A DNA stretch of 64,000 nt from Trachythela sp. YZ-2020. Its lineage: Eukaryota > Cnidaria > Anthozoa > Malacalcyonacea > Clavulariidae. The notes beneath the pieces were generated by a model that did no database searches, was not told where the DNA came from, and saw only the letters and a list, made by a program, of their open reading frames with translations. The position numbers and the translations under genes are program-made. Positions 1 to 11,939 of the stretch are shown one piece after another. Position 1 is the stretch's first letter. The number at the start of each line of letters is the position of its first letter. The DNA lies in contig JADLSH010000145.1 in the NCBI GenBank assembly GCA_016169945.1, positions 4,153,501 to 4,217,500 of the forward strand, given 5' to 3'.

Positions 1-664
1 GGGATTAATTACTAATGTATGCCATTCAAAAGTTTATAATACACATTAACAATGAATTCGTTGAATGCATAGCTCTGTTAAAATTATGCTTCAATTCGTA
101 GTTTTACCAAAAACTAGAGATTTAACATAAATGATCATTTTTGTTTGCACTTCACTTCAAATCTCCATTCTCAAGTTAATAGACAGTATACATAGTACAC
201 TTTGTCTTTAAAAGAGAAAAAATGGGGGAAAAATTTGCGAGGGCTTGTCAAAGTCTGCTGTGAAGAATTTTACTGAGTGAAGTGAAGGATTTTTCATAAG
301 CAGTGAAGCAGGTAATTAAAACACAACAAAGAATTCACAACACACAATTCCTCATAGCATATATGGAAGTCCAATTCAATAATTGTTCACTATTCATTCA
401 AAGTAACATTGGGGCTTTTCATGCAACAAGAACAGTTAGTTCTTTTTAATTTTTAGCATCTATTATATTTGATTTTTTACATCTTTTAGACAAAATGTGC
501 AAATAAAGTGAATATGAATAATAAATGGTGAAATTAAATCTAAGGACTAAGTATTGAATGAATAATGACTTAAATGATGCAATTGTAAACAATTATTAGA
601 AGGCATTATGCCTAATTAATTTGAATGACTACAGTCTACAGTATCTAATCAGTTCAATCTAAAT
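1..664. other. Non-coding AT-rich flank
   Basis: No open frame or known repeat could be supported. The stretch lies 3' of the HECT remnant on the minus strand and would hold its 3' flank. It is AT-rich with short direct motifs only. Confidence 0.4.
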
Positions 665-1619
665 CTAAACAATATCAAGTTCCCAGTCAGGTTTGACTAG
701 TATATTGTTGAATGTGTTTCTTAACTCACAAAAATCTTGAAAAGTGCAAGGTAACTCTAACACAGGGCCACATGTGTGGGCTACAGGGGTTTTATAAACC
801 CCATCTACTTTAACAAACGACACAGATATACTATTCACAATCAAAATATCGGCGCCTGTGGTAAAACGAAGAAAATGCCCTAGGTTACCTGTGTCTAAAC
901 CTCTAATATAACGCTGCAGGAACTTCAAGGCATCACGTTCCCCGTCAGTGGTTGGTTGGGCTTGCAGAAGTTGAAGAACTTTCTTATTCGTAGGCTTTAC
1001 AGAGTCATAGAATGTTTCCAACTTACCAAATGACTGAAACGGCTCATACATCTTGAGCTCAGAAAGAATGGGCTGCCATGTAGACAACATAATATGGGAT
1101 TTTTGGATAAGCTCTTGTTTGGCAATTTCAGTGATCACTTTTTGACAATTGTTTTCATTTAAGACTGTTCTGCAGTTAAATCGTTCCAAAAAATCTTCAA
1201 TCTCTTCACTTTCGCATGTCCGGCGAAAGACATTTCTCAATCAACTCTTCTTCGTCGACTGCAAGGTACTTCTTAAAGGAATTCATCACAGCTGAATCTG
1301 AATCTCCAAATAGGCAATATCCAATGAATGCCTTTGATAAAATCAGAGGGAAATAAGATACCATCTTATATCCCTGAACAAGGATTCTGCCAATAGCCTG
1401 CCATTCATTCACAAAATGGTCATGTCGCACATAGGGCACTCTTTCTCTCTCTCCAATAGTCATTGAATCTCCAAATGCTTTCCAAAACAATGAAAATACA
1501 TCACGAGCCACACCAATTCCAGCACCTTTCTCAGGATTCCCACGATCATCAATAATTTCAAAAACTATAGAGCGTGTTGAGATTTTTTCATCTTGGAAGT
1601 AGTGCCCTAAACCAACAAA
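665..1619 (-). pseudogene. HECT-domain E3 ubiquitin ligase remnant, frameshifted and 5'-truncated
   Basis: The reverse strand encodes the C-terminal two thirds of a HECT domain in two overlapping frames. Residues from about 1619 down to 1206 include RDVFSLFWKAF and a YVRHDHFVNEWQAIGR segment typical of the N-lobe. A second frame (about 1240 to 665) carries FLRFTTGAD and the C-lobe site AHTCGPVLELP, where Cys is the expected thioester residue, followed by a short tail and a stop. One shift of frame near 1220 separates the lobes. The closest known type is the HECT-only family common in fish and cnidarians (G2E3-like), an inference from motif spacing. The 5' part ends abruptly at the LINE that starts at about 1620, and I found no HECT sequence on the far side of that LINE. 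Probably non-functional, unless the shift is a sequencing error and upstream exons exist elsewhere. Confidence 0.7.
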
Positions 1620-1671
1620 CGAAGAAAGCCTTGGCGAATTTATTGATGAATTTAGACAATTTAAATGCGAA

Positions 1672-2568
1672 ATGTTGGAATTCAAGGCCAAGTTTGATTT
1701 TGCCGCCATAAGCGATGCTCAAGGTGAAGTCAATGCCCGCGGGGCTGCTCAAGCACAATTAGCAGCCGAAAACACTAGCCTTCGAAATGTAAACGAAACA
1801 CTTAAATCTGAAGTTCGAAAATTAGAAGAAGAGCGAAATTCTCTTCTACTGGCCTTAAGATTAATATCAACCTCCGAATCTAAAGAAATTCCTTTGGCCG
1901 TGGACAAGTATCAGTCAAGACCTCAAGACAAACCCGACAACTCCAACAGCGATTGTCAGAGACCGCAAAGCGGAAGAAATTCTGGGCTTAACAGCACTCA
2001 GCCACATCAGCCGAATCAACAACGACGTAATCAACAACGTGGAAATAGTCAGGACGAAAACAGTTTTACCAAAAAGCCTGTTACAGTTATAGTCGGTGAT
2101 TCCATGGTTAAAAATGTGCGTGGATGGGAACTCTCAAATCCTATCGAAAAAGTTATCGTCAAATCCTTTTCTGGAGCCACAACAGAGGACATGGCAGACT
2201 ACCTGAAGCCAGTATTGAGAAAGGAGCCAGAGAATCTGATTCTACATGTAGGTACTAATGACTTAAGATCTATTGGTCCTGCAGAACTAGCCAAATCTAT
2301 TCAGTCGTTGGCAATAAACATTGAAGAGAATTCTCCAAATACCTCTGTTTCTATCTCAGCAATTCTGCCAAGAAAGGAGTCACAGATAAGTAAAAACGCT
2401 ACTCTTGTTAATAATTCACTTAAGTTGATTTGTAGTCAACACCATTGGAATTTTATTGAACATGAGAATATCAAACAGACTCATTTAAATCGGGGTGGTA
2501 TTCATCTATCCAAAGCCGGCAGTGATATTCTTGCTAACAATTTTAAATTTCATATAAACAACGAATAG
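1672..2568 (+). CDS. LINE ORF1 protein with SGNH/GDSL esterase domain
   Basis: A 298-residue frame. Residues 25-65 form a charged coiled-coil-like stretch, residues 80-130 are rich in Gln, Asn and Ser, and residues 137-298 form an esterase domain with the blocks IVGDSMV (nucleophile Ser), LHVGTNDLRS and IHLSKAG (His). Esterase-type ORF1 proteins are known in CR1 elements, where they are thought to bind lipid or help RNP assembly. The frame continues open upstream of this ATG to about 1610, so the true start is lost by truncation. It lies 51 bp upstream of ORF2. Confidence 0.75.
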   Translation: MLEFKAKFDFAAISDAQGEVNARGAAQAQLAAENTSLRNVNETLKSEVRKLEEERNSLLLALRLISTSESKEIPLAVDKYQSRPQDKPDNSNSDCQRPQSGRNSGLNSTQPHQPNQQRRNQQRGNSQDENSFTKKPVTVIVGDSMVKNVRGWELSNPIEKVIVKSFSGATTEDMADYLKPVLRKEPENLILHVGTNDLRSIGPAELAKSIQSLAINIEENSPNTSVSISAILPRKESQISKNATLVNNSLKLICSQHHWNFIEHENIKQTHLNRGGIHLSKAGSDILANNFKFHINNE

Positions 2569-2619
2569 GTATCTGCCCTGCCATATGAATCCACTAATGA
2601 ATATACTAATAACAGCACA

Positions 2620-5523
2620 ATGCCTTTGGGTCACTTCAATGCAAAGGAATCTTTATCGTTTCTCCCAACCAAACGTGGTTTTAAATTAGCAAGTTTGAAT
2701 ATTACTAGTCTACCAAAACATATTGACGAATTGAGAGTTTTGCTTGCAGACAGGCCGGTTGATGTTTTATCAATTAACGAGACAAGGCTTGATAACTCGG
2801 TAGCGGATAGCGATGTTAATATTCCAGGCTATGAGATTATTCGCAGAGACAGAATGACAAATGGTAGATTTGGCGGTGGTGTTTGCTTTTATGTTCGCAC
2901 AAGTGTCAATTACTGTATACGTTCTGACTTTAATATCGATCAACTTGAAAATCTATGCATTGAAATTCGCAAGCCTAATTCCAAGCCTTTTCTCGTTGCA
3001 ACTTGGTATAGACCTCCCAATTCCGCAGTTGAAATTTTCACTCATTTCGAGTTACTTATTGGTAAGCTCGATGCAGATAATTTAGAATACTATCTAATGG
3101 GTGATATGAATTGTAATTTGGCATCTTCACCGTTAGATAATAATGCTAATTTGCTCATTTCTGTTGCTGATGTTTATGGCATGCAACAACTAATTACCGA
3201 CCCGACGCGCTGTACCGAATTAACTTCTACATTGATTGATCTTATTTTTACTAATAGTCCCGAAAGGGTTGTTTGCTCAGGAGTCTCACATGTCAGCATA
3301 AGCGATCATTACCTTGTGTATGCCTTTCGTAAACTATCTATAGATCAACCGTCAAGGGGCCACACCACTGTCAATTACAGAAAATTCAAAAATTTTAACT
3401 CTCTAAGTTTTCGCAATGATATCTCCAAACAACGTTGGAACAACATTTATCAGTATGATAATCCCAACGATATGTGGGAGGCTTGGAAAGGTTTATTTCT
3501 TGAATGTGTCGATAAGCATGCCCCTTTACGAACTAAGCGTGTTTGCTCACGCAAGTCGCCATGGATAACTCCACGGCTAAAAAAGCGATTGCATGAGCGG
3601 GATGTACTTAAGCTAAAGCGACTCGATCAAAAAAAACCAACGATTGGCAAAATTTTAAGAATACACGAAACATGGTAAATAATGAAGTTAGGAAAGCTAA
3701 GGAATCCTATTACAAAGATGCACTGAATACGAATAAAGGAAACTCACAAAACACTTGGCGAATTATAAATGAACTTTTGTCTAAGAAATCAAAGAATTGT
3801 TCTGTGAAGGAAATTGTACACAATGGTACATCTATCTATAATTCAAATGACTTATCAGATACATTTAACGATCATTTCTCTAGTGTTGGGCCAAGACTTG
3901 CAAACGAGATACCTGATAATGAAGATTGTCCATCCCATTTAGATTATTTAAGTGACAGTGACGGTCATTTTGAGCTAAATATAACTAGTTCATCAAATGT
4001 CCGTACACTGTTATCAAAGTTATGCAAATCCAAAGCGACTGGCTTGGATAAAATATCGGCAAGACTTCTCCGTGAATGTTCCGATTTGATAGCTAATCAT
4101 CTATGTTCAATTTTCAATCAGTCTATTGTCTCAGGTGTTTTCCCGATGAATGGAAATTATCCAAAGTAATTCCATTATTTAAACGTGGTGAGCGCTCAGA
4201 CCTAAATAACTATCGTCCGATTTCTATAATACCAGTAGTCGCGAAAGTATTCGAGAGAATCGTTTACGATCAGCTATACGAGTATCTTACTGATAATAAC
4301 CTGATATCTAGTCATCAATCTGGCTTTAGAACCCTGCATTCTACTGTTACTGCATTGCTCGAAGCCACGGATAACTGGGCTTACAACATTGACCAAGGTG
4401 ATGTAAACGCAGTTGTGTTCTTAGATCTCAAAAAAGCATTTGACACTGTCGATCACAATATTCTACTCTCTAAACTAAAAAAATATGGCGTGTCTGGCAT
4501 AGCATACGATTGGTTTCAATCATACTTACACTCTCGCGAACAACGCTGTTTCGTAAATGGTTCTCTCTCGCATAATCGGCCTTTAACCTGTGGAATTCCT
4601 CAGGGACAATATTGGGTCCGCTTCTTTTATCATTTATATAAACGATCTGCCTAACTGTCTCGAACATTCACAACCACGAATGTTCGCTGATGATACGCAC
4701 TTGTCCTTTGCCAACAACAGCATTGAAAATATTGACCTCAAACTGAATGAGGACCTCGCTAGAGTTAATCAGTGGCTTACTGCTAACAAACTAACTCTAA
4801 ATACATCTAAAACTGAATTCATGCTGATTGGGTCCAGGCAAAGGTTGAGGACGCTTCAGGGTTCTCCGTCGCTAATGATTGGCGAGGAACCTATAAAGCA
4901 GGTAAATTACACAAAATCTCTAGGTGTCTTTATCGATCATAACCTCTCGTGGAATATTCATATCGAGAGATTGTGTAAGAAAATTGCAAGTGGTATCGGA
5001 GCATTGAAGCGAACTAGACCCTTTGTTCCTTACCATACTCTGCTATCTATTTTTAACTCTTTAGTGCAGCCACACTTCGATTATTGCAGTGTAGTTTGGG
5101 AAATTGCAGCAAAACTTTGTCCACCAAACTTCAGAAACTCCAAAATCGTGCTGCTCGCATAATAACTTACTCAAACTTCGATGTAAATGCTGATTTACTT
5201 ATCGATAGACTAGGTGGAAAAAACTTGATTCCCAGCGTCAAATCCATAGGGCCTCCATGGTCTATAAATCGCTCAATGGTCTTGCTCCCCATTATCTACG
5301 AGAAAAATTTGTCGAGCGAAATATTGTTACAAATTACTCGTTAAGAGACTCCGAAGGTAAACTAGCTATTCCTCTTCCGCACACAAATTTTATGAAAAAC
5401 AGTTTTAGTTATTCGGGAGCAGTACTCTGGAATACCTTACCTGTTGAACTGCGGCAGGCCAGTTCCCTTAGAACTTTTCGGTCTGGCTGCAAGAATTGCT
5501 CTCAATTGTTCATTCCTAATTAA
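2620..5523 (+). pseudogene. LINE ORF2: APE endonuclease plus reverse transcriptase, frameshifted
   Basis: The first frame (2620-3678) is an APE-like endonuclease: NITSLPKHID, the catalytic Glu in NETRLD, GDMNCN and SDHYLVY are all present. The reverse transcriptase follows from 3672. [27 protein letters not shown] and GIPQGQ lie in frame 4103-4654. After a shift near 4600 the catalytic box FADDTHLSF occurs at about 4683. A further shift near 5090 leads into the C-terminal segment (LQNRAARIITYS, then NTLPVELRQ) ending at 5523. Catalytic residues are intact but the frame is broken, so this is a dead copy with recognisable ancestry. Confidence 0.85.
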
Positions 5524-5711
5524 TTTGGATTCATACGGCACTCATGAAAAGCAGATTTGTTTTTAATTGTTTGTATCTTGTAAATATAGTAATAATAGTG
5601 TAACCTTGTAATATAGTGTAGTACGTGTGATAATAGTTTAAATTTTAATGTTCTGATGAGCCTACCGTGTTTAAATAAAGTTATATTATTATTATTATTA
5701 TTATTATGGCG

Positions 5712-6221
5712 GCGGCGTGAAAAACACGAACGTTTTTTTTCTTTCGTGGCCTTTTTAGATCGAAATTTTTGGATAAAACAGTTAAGAGCATCATTGTTAA
5801 ATGTTTGAGCTGGTTGAAAGCTATTAAGAAGTGAGAAAAGACGAATTGTCTGCTTTGTCGCGCGCTTGCTAGGAACATGGCGGTCGTGGAACAACATTTT
5901 ATCTGAAGTTACACATCTGTACATATTTCATCTGTGACACAACGCGCCTTTGGCACTGATCTAAATTCTAAAACTGAACTGCCTCAAAATCTAAAAATAG
6001 GTACGCTAAGCGTACATGTATCTGCTCATGGTGATCCCAAAGGAGTAATATTCTACAAATTCTACTTTGGCAGTGAAGTGTATAAGTTATACATATTTTG
6101 TACAGATAACATACACTTCATTCAATTAGTAACTTGTAAAGAAGAGATTGATGTTTAAATGAGTATATTTTTATAAATATCAGAAATATATATTGTACAC
6201 AGTTGACCAAGGTTTTCATTA
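5712..6221. other. Spacer with a copy of a palindromic dispersed repeat
   Basis: No supported gene. At 5989-6050 lies a copy of a repeat also found near 18130, 19441 and 50010, with the palindromic core GTACGCTAAGCGTAC at 6001-6015. The preceding bases (5961-5990) resemble the AACTGAACTG minisatellite at 21350. The phrase GCTAGGAACATGGCGG near 5869 recurs in the foldback element at 22204. Confidence 0.5.
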
Positions 6222-8901
6222 GGCCGTGAGCTAGTGCACCAAAAGATGGCTAGAAAACGAATTTCATTGGACACCTCGCTAAGCTAAAATAACTTTACAT
6301 ATTCTTATAGATAAAAACACGCTGAATCCAAATCTAAAAAGTTCTTGTCGATATACCCTGCAGTTTTTTTGTATTTTTCGATTGAAATCTTAAAAATTCA
6401 CTGTCGCGTGATTATGTTTATTAGCAGTTTCGCGAAAACACATCTTTCAAAAATCATACTTCCTGTACGAACATGCGCCGATTATCTGCCGGTTTCTATT
6501 CGACTTACAGGCGACAGCTGTTTGAGGCATGTGTTTTTTATTTTCTTATGGATTTGTCAATATGCGAGAAAGATCATATTGCATATCTTCGATTATTCTG
6601 CCTGTTTCACCTAAACTTCGAATTTCAGATGTGTTCCATTGTATTCCTACATTTAAGCGATAGTTTTAAGTTATGACAGGACAAAAGAATGCTTTTATGG
6701 CTACTCAACAAGTAGACAACGCGAAGGAAGTTAGCTTTCAAGATACCAGCGCAAACGAAAAGCTTTTAACTAAAGAATGGTTCTGCTGCTCTGAGGTCAA
6801 GAATAATGACAATATCTTGCTGTTCTACCTTCATTTAAAGCCATTGTGTACATTTGGCGCAAGTTTCTATCTTTATAATATTATACACTTGCGCTTTGTC
6901 TAACACTATGTCTATATATATTATTTATATTCCTCATTGTTCAGTGCAATATACATATACACAGTATTTATTAGTTCTAAATTATAGAGCATATTTGTTT
7001 TGTGTATTTTTAAGATCCCAAAAGTCTTGCTACTATGTAGATTCATATTTGTATGTAGTTTAATTAAGATTGTACTGTACATTAAACACTCCTGGAGTAA
7101 AATATAAATGAAATGAGATGCATTTGAGCACTGGATGTCAGCCCACTATTCCTCAAAGCACATTTAGTACGTCTGTTCTGTCCAGACTGCAGAATTGGTC
7201 AATGCTGCACCTGAGACTTCTCAATGTAAAAGTTTTAGCACACCTGGGATGTGCTTTGATATAAGCAATTTTTATACTCCTAAACTATCCCCTAAATTTC
7301 ATTTTTTAAATATCTATTTGGTCAATTTTGTGACCCTGACTGCTTCTTGACATGCCCTTGGAAACAGTTTTGCAGCCTTGCCCCTAGATTTGTAGATTCT
7401 GCACCACCAAGACCTCATCAAGAACAGCCCTTGAACTCTCTAGCTGCAGGTGTCTTGTACCCAGGTGTCTTGTACCATCAGTTGCTACATTGTTGTGTGA
7501 CTGGGGCATATGAATGCTGTATTCAGAATTTTGAGGTGGCATAGCAAACCAAAGTGCCTAATTGTGAGGCAGATTTATAACATAATTTTATAATGGGTAG
7601 ACTACCCCATCTATTATGCCTCTTGTTAACTTGTTAAGCAGCAATAGAAAAGCAAACCTTAATTTTGGCAAGGCCTTCAATCAGTTAGCCACATATACAT
7701 ACATCAGTGCAAATACTGCAAAACAATATAATGTATATTATTTGCACAGATATAGATCAGGGTTTACAGATCAAAAGCCTTGTAGAGAAAATAAACGTGG
7801 TATTTAACATAAACAAAACAATGATAGGGTGTAATAATGAAATGTATTTTTATAAATACTGATTATTAATTGTAAATAAAACAATTCCAATTGAAACAAA
7901 ATTGCAATATTGTCTGGTACTGTTCATTTCTTGAGATAAGAACGTTCAAGGTACCAACACCTTGCACATTTCCCTCTGTATTCAAAAGAGGAGATATATG
8001 TATATATTCTGCCCTGTTGACATGCTTTCAACTGATGTTTCACTGGTGATATAAACGCCGTGGCAGATGGCAGATATCGAGTCTTCAGATTATTTATAGT
8101 ATCCTTGTGCTTTGCCAAAACACAATTGCATCGTTTATTGAAGCAATGATATTTACTTGAAGATATATAAGCCAAGCTTTAGTCAATTCGTTATGTGTTT
8201 TGTCAGACCTTGTTATAGACCGTCCTTCGCAGACTTTGTCGCACAAACTACAAGGAAATAACTTCTCTCCGTCAATTTTTTAGCGCATCAGAAAATTGGG
8301 CAATAGCCATAGATAGCTGAAAGTTAAACGGATCTTCGTACTCGAAGTAGGGCAAACGCTAATGTCAGGAAAGTATCCTCGTGTTGGCCTTCGTTTCCCC
8401 TTCGAAAACTACATTATCCATTGTCAATATGCCCTTACAAAGCCCTCGATATCTTCACGAAGCTCTACTGTTTCTATATTACGCTTCATCGCTGTCAAAA
8501 AAACATTCAAACGATCAGAAAAAAGCCTATTTTTATCGGAAACCTGATATGAATTAAATACGTAACATTTTGTTTACAAATGTTTTGTACATCATTATTT
8601 TGTATATCTTAAAATGATCCGAGATATGCCCGAGTTGTAGGCGGTATGCAGGCTATTGGTCCGATTCTTACGAAACGCTTTTTGAACGATGAGTTTTGCA
8701 CGGAATTGCTAATAAACGTAGTTCAAAACAGTGAATTTTTTAAGATTTCAATCGAGAAATACAAAAAAACTGCAGGGTATCTCGACAAGAACTTTTTAGA
8801 TTTGGATTCAGCGTGTTTTAATCTATAGGAATATGTAAAGTTATTTTAGCTTAGCGAGGTGTCCAATGAAACTAAACGTTTTGGTGCACTAGCTGATGGC
8901 C
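6222..8901. mobile_element. TA-flanked DNA element with ~250 bp terminal inverted repeats
   Basis: Positions 6222-6470 and 8650-8901 are imperfect reverse complements. Examples are GAGCTAGTGCACCAAAA at the left and TTTTGGTGCACTAGCT at the right, and both share ACCTCGCTAAGC-type internal blocks. The element would start GGCC and end GGCC with TA on both sides. The 2.2 kb interior has only short frames (none over 90 residues) and nothing I recognise as a transposase, so it is a non-autonomous element, or two oppositely oriented copies with unrelated DNA between them. Confidence 0.6.
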
Positions 8902-9972
8902 TACATGTTATGAGGTTAGATTTACAGTATGCCAGATGACAAAACAAAATGGCTGATATAAATTCCACTTGCAGAAACTAATTCCATAACATATACAAAG
9001 ATATTATTCAATTTTATGATGTTGTTGCTGAAACATGTTAGGTTCACAATCTTCTTGATAGTTCATAATATATAGTATGGCTCATATAGATACAGTAGGT
9101 CATAATATAATAGGTATGTGAGAAAATTGTAGAAGCATAGATGTTGTCAGGATACCAGATGTTGCCAATACACACTTGCAATACACAGAGTTTAAAAGCC
9201 TTTTAACCATATAATTGAAACATGACATGATTGACATCAACATTTCTGTTGTCCATAATGGAAGTATTTCATTTTAGAAATGTGATAGTCAGGGTTGATG
9301 GAACACAAATGAACTGTTTATTCCAAGTAAATATATTAGCAAATAGGTCATACATTGGTGGCCATTCATCAGTAGCAAATGTTGACAAGGTTGAAAATCA
9401 GGAGTATAATCCATGTATATAGTTCTTGAATAGAATCCTATAATGCATCATACCAGATCCATACAATAATATTGTGCCGTGGGAGAAAATCCAATATACA
9501 GAATAATAGGTTCAGTTTTGTACATTGTGTGCCACTAATAAGATCCCATTATATGACATATGGCAGCTGTTAACATCTCTTGTAAGTATACATGTACCAG
9601 TGAGTTTAACTTGAGATTGTTCTGCAAGTTTTCATCTATAAACAAAAATTACCTTTATGTTAGAACGTAAGGCAAAATGACAGTGCTAGAACATGCAACA
9701 ATACATAAGACAAATAGTAAGAGGGAGGGGAGAGAGGAAATATAAAATGGCTTACCTGGTGTTCTTGTTATTGGCATTCAGTGGCAGGCATTAATAAGGT
9801 GGGTGAAGGGGGGGAGAACCCCCTCCAATTTCTTAATAGTACAACCCAGGTTATATAGTTATATACTGTATATACATGTACATTATTATGACTGGTTCCA
9901 AGTGTTACTATAAGTATTTATTCCTATTTGAAGCCAAATATTTGCTCTTCATGCAACCACTATTACTTTGCT
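8902..9972. other. Spacer without recognised gene
   Basis: AT-rich sequence. The only frame I considered, at 9231-9422, has no homology I can name. The 3' end of the Helentron (reverse strand) should lie somewhere in 9700-9970, but I could not fix its terminal hairpin. Confidence 0.3.
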
Positions 9973-10660
9973 TTAATGAAAGCAATTAATCAATGCACAT
10001 ACTGCTTTATGATCAGAGAAATATGTTTCCAATATGTGCGACTTAGCTTGTGATTCTGGTAAATTCGTATAAATATGATCTATTAACGTCTGATTATCAG
10101 TAGTGATACTGGATACTAATTGTCTATAGTTATTATCATTAATAAAAAGATTATATAGAGGCCTTCTATTGGCTTCATCCAACCAATTGATATTAAAATC
10201 ACCTATGAAAATGTTAAATTCAGAAGTACATAACATTAAAAGATAATTCAATGCTCTAAACAGTTGCTCTACTGGAATTCTGGGTGATCGATATACACCT
10301 ATGATGGTAACATGTGGAAGAATCATTACTTTCATAATAGTTATCTCAATGCCATTAATATTATGACAACGTGGATATCCAGGTAAGAACTCAACTCGGC
10401 TAAAAACAGCCATGCCACCAAAAGGTCTTGAAGTTGAAGGGTGACCATCATTTCTGAACAAGGTGTAACCATCAATATCATACATATTGTCACTATCCGA
10501 GCTCATACATCGAGTTTCAGAAAAGATATTGATATCAGTGTTTGTAAAATTCAAATCATGTCGAACATCATCAATATGTTTGTGCAATGATCGAGCGTTC
10601 AGGTAGCATAATTTAAAAGAGACTTGATCTGTCCTATAAATAGGAGTAACACTAAGTTTC
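9973..10660 (-). CDS. Helentron C-terminal APE-type endonuclease domain
   Basis: The frame runs to 10728, but the homologous part starts at about 10660 with LSVTPIYR, which continues the helicase C-terminus after a one-base slip. Endonuclease blocks in order are NARSLHKHIDD, the catalytic Glu in FSETRC, GDFNINW and SDHKAVC. This matches the endonuclease fold of CR1-like LINEs, and the domain in Helentrons is thought to have been acquired from such elements. It was presumably part of one polyprotein with Rep and helicase. The stop follows at 9973. Confidence 0.85.
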
Positions 10661-11939
10661 AGCATAATGTATATGAGGTATGGCTCTTCTTGTATTAAAA
10701 TTGACAACAATTTTTTGTTCAGTGTCACCTTGTGAACGATGAATTGTCTTAGCCGCAGCAGGTCTTAGTGGAAACTGTTTTCTTACAACTTGTACAGTTT
10801 GGTTCCTGCCAACAGCAAACTGAGTAGTAATTGGTTTTATTGGGGTCCATGTTGACTCAATACCTTGAACATAAAGATTTCTATTTTCATGTCTGGTTTT
10901 CTCACCAACATCTGAATGGTCAAACTGTACCCATATTATACCAGACGGTTTATATCTTTGATTTAATTGTATCTTCTTAACAACATTACTGGCACCATTA
11001 GTCATACCATCATCAGTGCGTACATTTAATGCTATCTCAGTTCTTTCCCCAACTGAAAGTTGAAGGTTCGAAGCAATTTGTTTTGTTTTCCTTGGATCAT
11101 CTGGTATTTGACTCAAAATTTTATCTCTCAGCTGAGCAGAGTTAGCTCCTATGACACTGTCCACTGCTTTAATGGAAAACTTTTCCCCAGTTGCTGCATT
11201 ATGAACTCTTTCATTAAATTCATTTACCTTCTTGTTTTGTATGAACAAATGAGGCACATCCATTGGGTCATTGAGGCTATTTTCTTTTATTAATCTTTCT
11301 TTGAGTTTCAAAATATCATCCTTGGTATGCTTGCCTTCTCTAAGTCTATTCAATATTTCTCATTATTTCTTGCAATTCAAACATATTAAAATAATTTTGC
11401 CATTTATTGGGAGCAAGAACTGCATATTCTGAATTGTCTAGATTCTTAAATATATACCTATCCATTACAGGTTCTAGTTGAAATAGATCGCCAATTGCAA
11501 CTATGCTTACACCACCAAAGTCGTCTTTACTTCCTTTGATATCTTTCAGTCTATTATTTATTTGAACATTAAACATTGTACTACCGACCATTGAGATCCC
11601 ATCCAAAAATATTAGTTTTAAACCACCAAGCTGACATCTTAAAGTGTTTAGCCTGCTCGAGTCAAGTGGTTTGTAGTTCTTTAAGGACTGACATGCTGGT
11701 ATTGCAAGTGCATTATGAATTGTGTTACCTTTAATATTGAAAGCTGCTTTGCCAGTTGGCGCAAGCATTAATATTTTTACTTGATGGAAATCATCACCTG
11801 CTCTTGTATTGTAATACTTCAATGCTGCTTGATAAAGAGACTTAGTGAGATGCGACTTGCCAACTCCAGCTCCTCCACTGAGAAAACAGTAGAATGGACT
11901 CTCAGACGTTTTAATAAGATGTAACTCATGATAGAAAAA
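10661..11939 (-). pseudogene. Helentron PIF1-like helicase domain, two frame breaks
   Basis: Directly after the Rep frame, the minus strand at about 11880-11848 encodes the Walker A motif GGAGVGKSHL. The frame continues through LMLAPTGKAAFNI, the Walker B region LKLIFLDGISMVG and GDLFQLEPV to a stop at 11346. The next frame (about 11353 to 10652) resumes with NRLREGKHT and contains KTIHRSQGDT, the conserved late helicase motif. A short loss around 11350 removes a few residues normally present between the two parts. PIF1-family helicases unwind the displaced strand during Helitron movement. All core motifs are recognisable, so decay is recent or partly due to sequencing error. Confidence 0.85.

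Larger units (their letters stand above)
1620..5711 (+). mobile_element. CR1-group non-LTR retrotransposon (LINE), near full length, decayed
   Basis: An ORF1 with SGNH esterase motifs is followed by an APE-type endonuclease and a reverse transcriptase, then a short 3' UTR and a TTA-repeat tail at about 5681-5707. This order is that of CR1-group elements. The 5' edge at about 1620 abuts the HECT remnant and is probably a 5' truncation, since coding sequence runs to the junction without a start. ORF2 needs at least three frame changes (near 3670, 4600 and 5090-5250), so this copy cannot move by itself. No target duplication was found. Confidence 0.85.
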
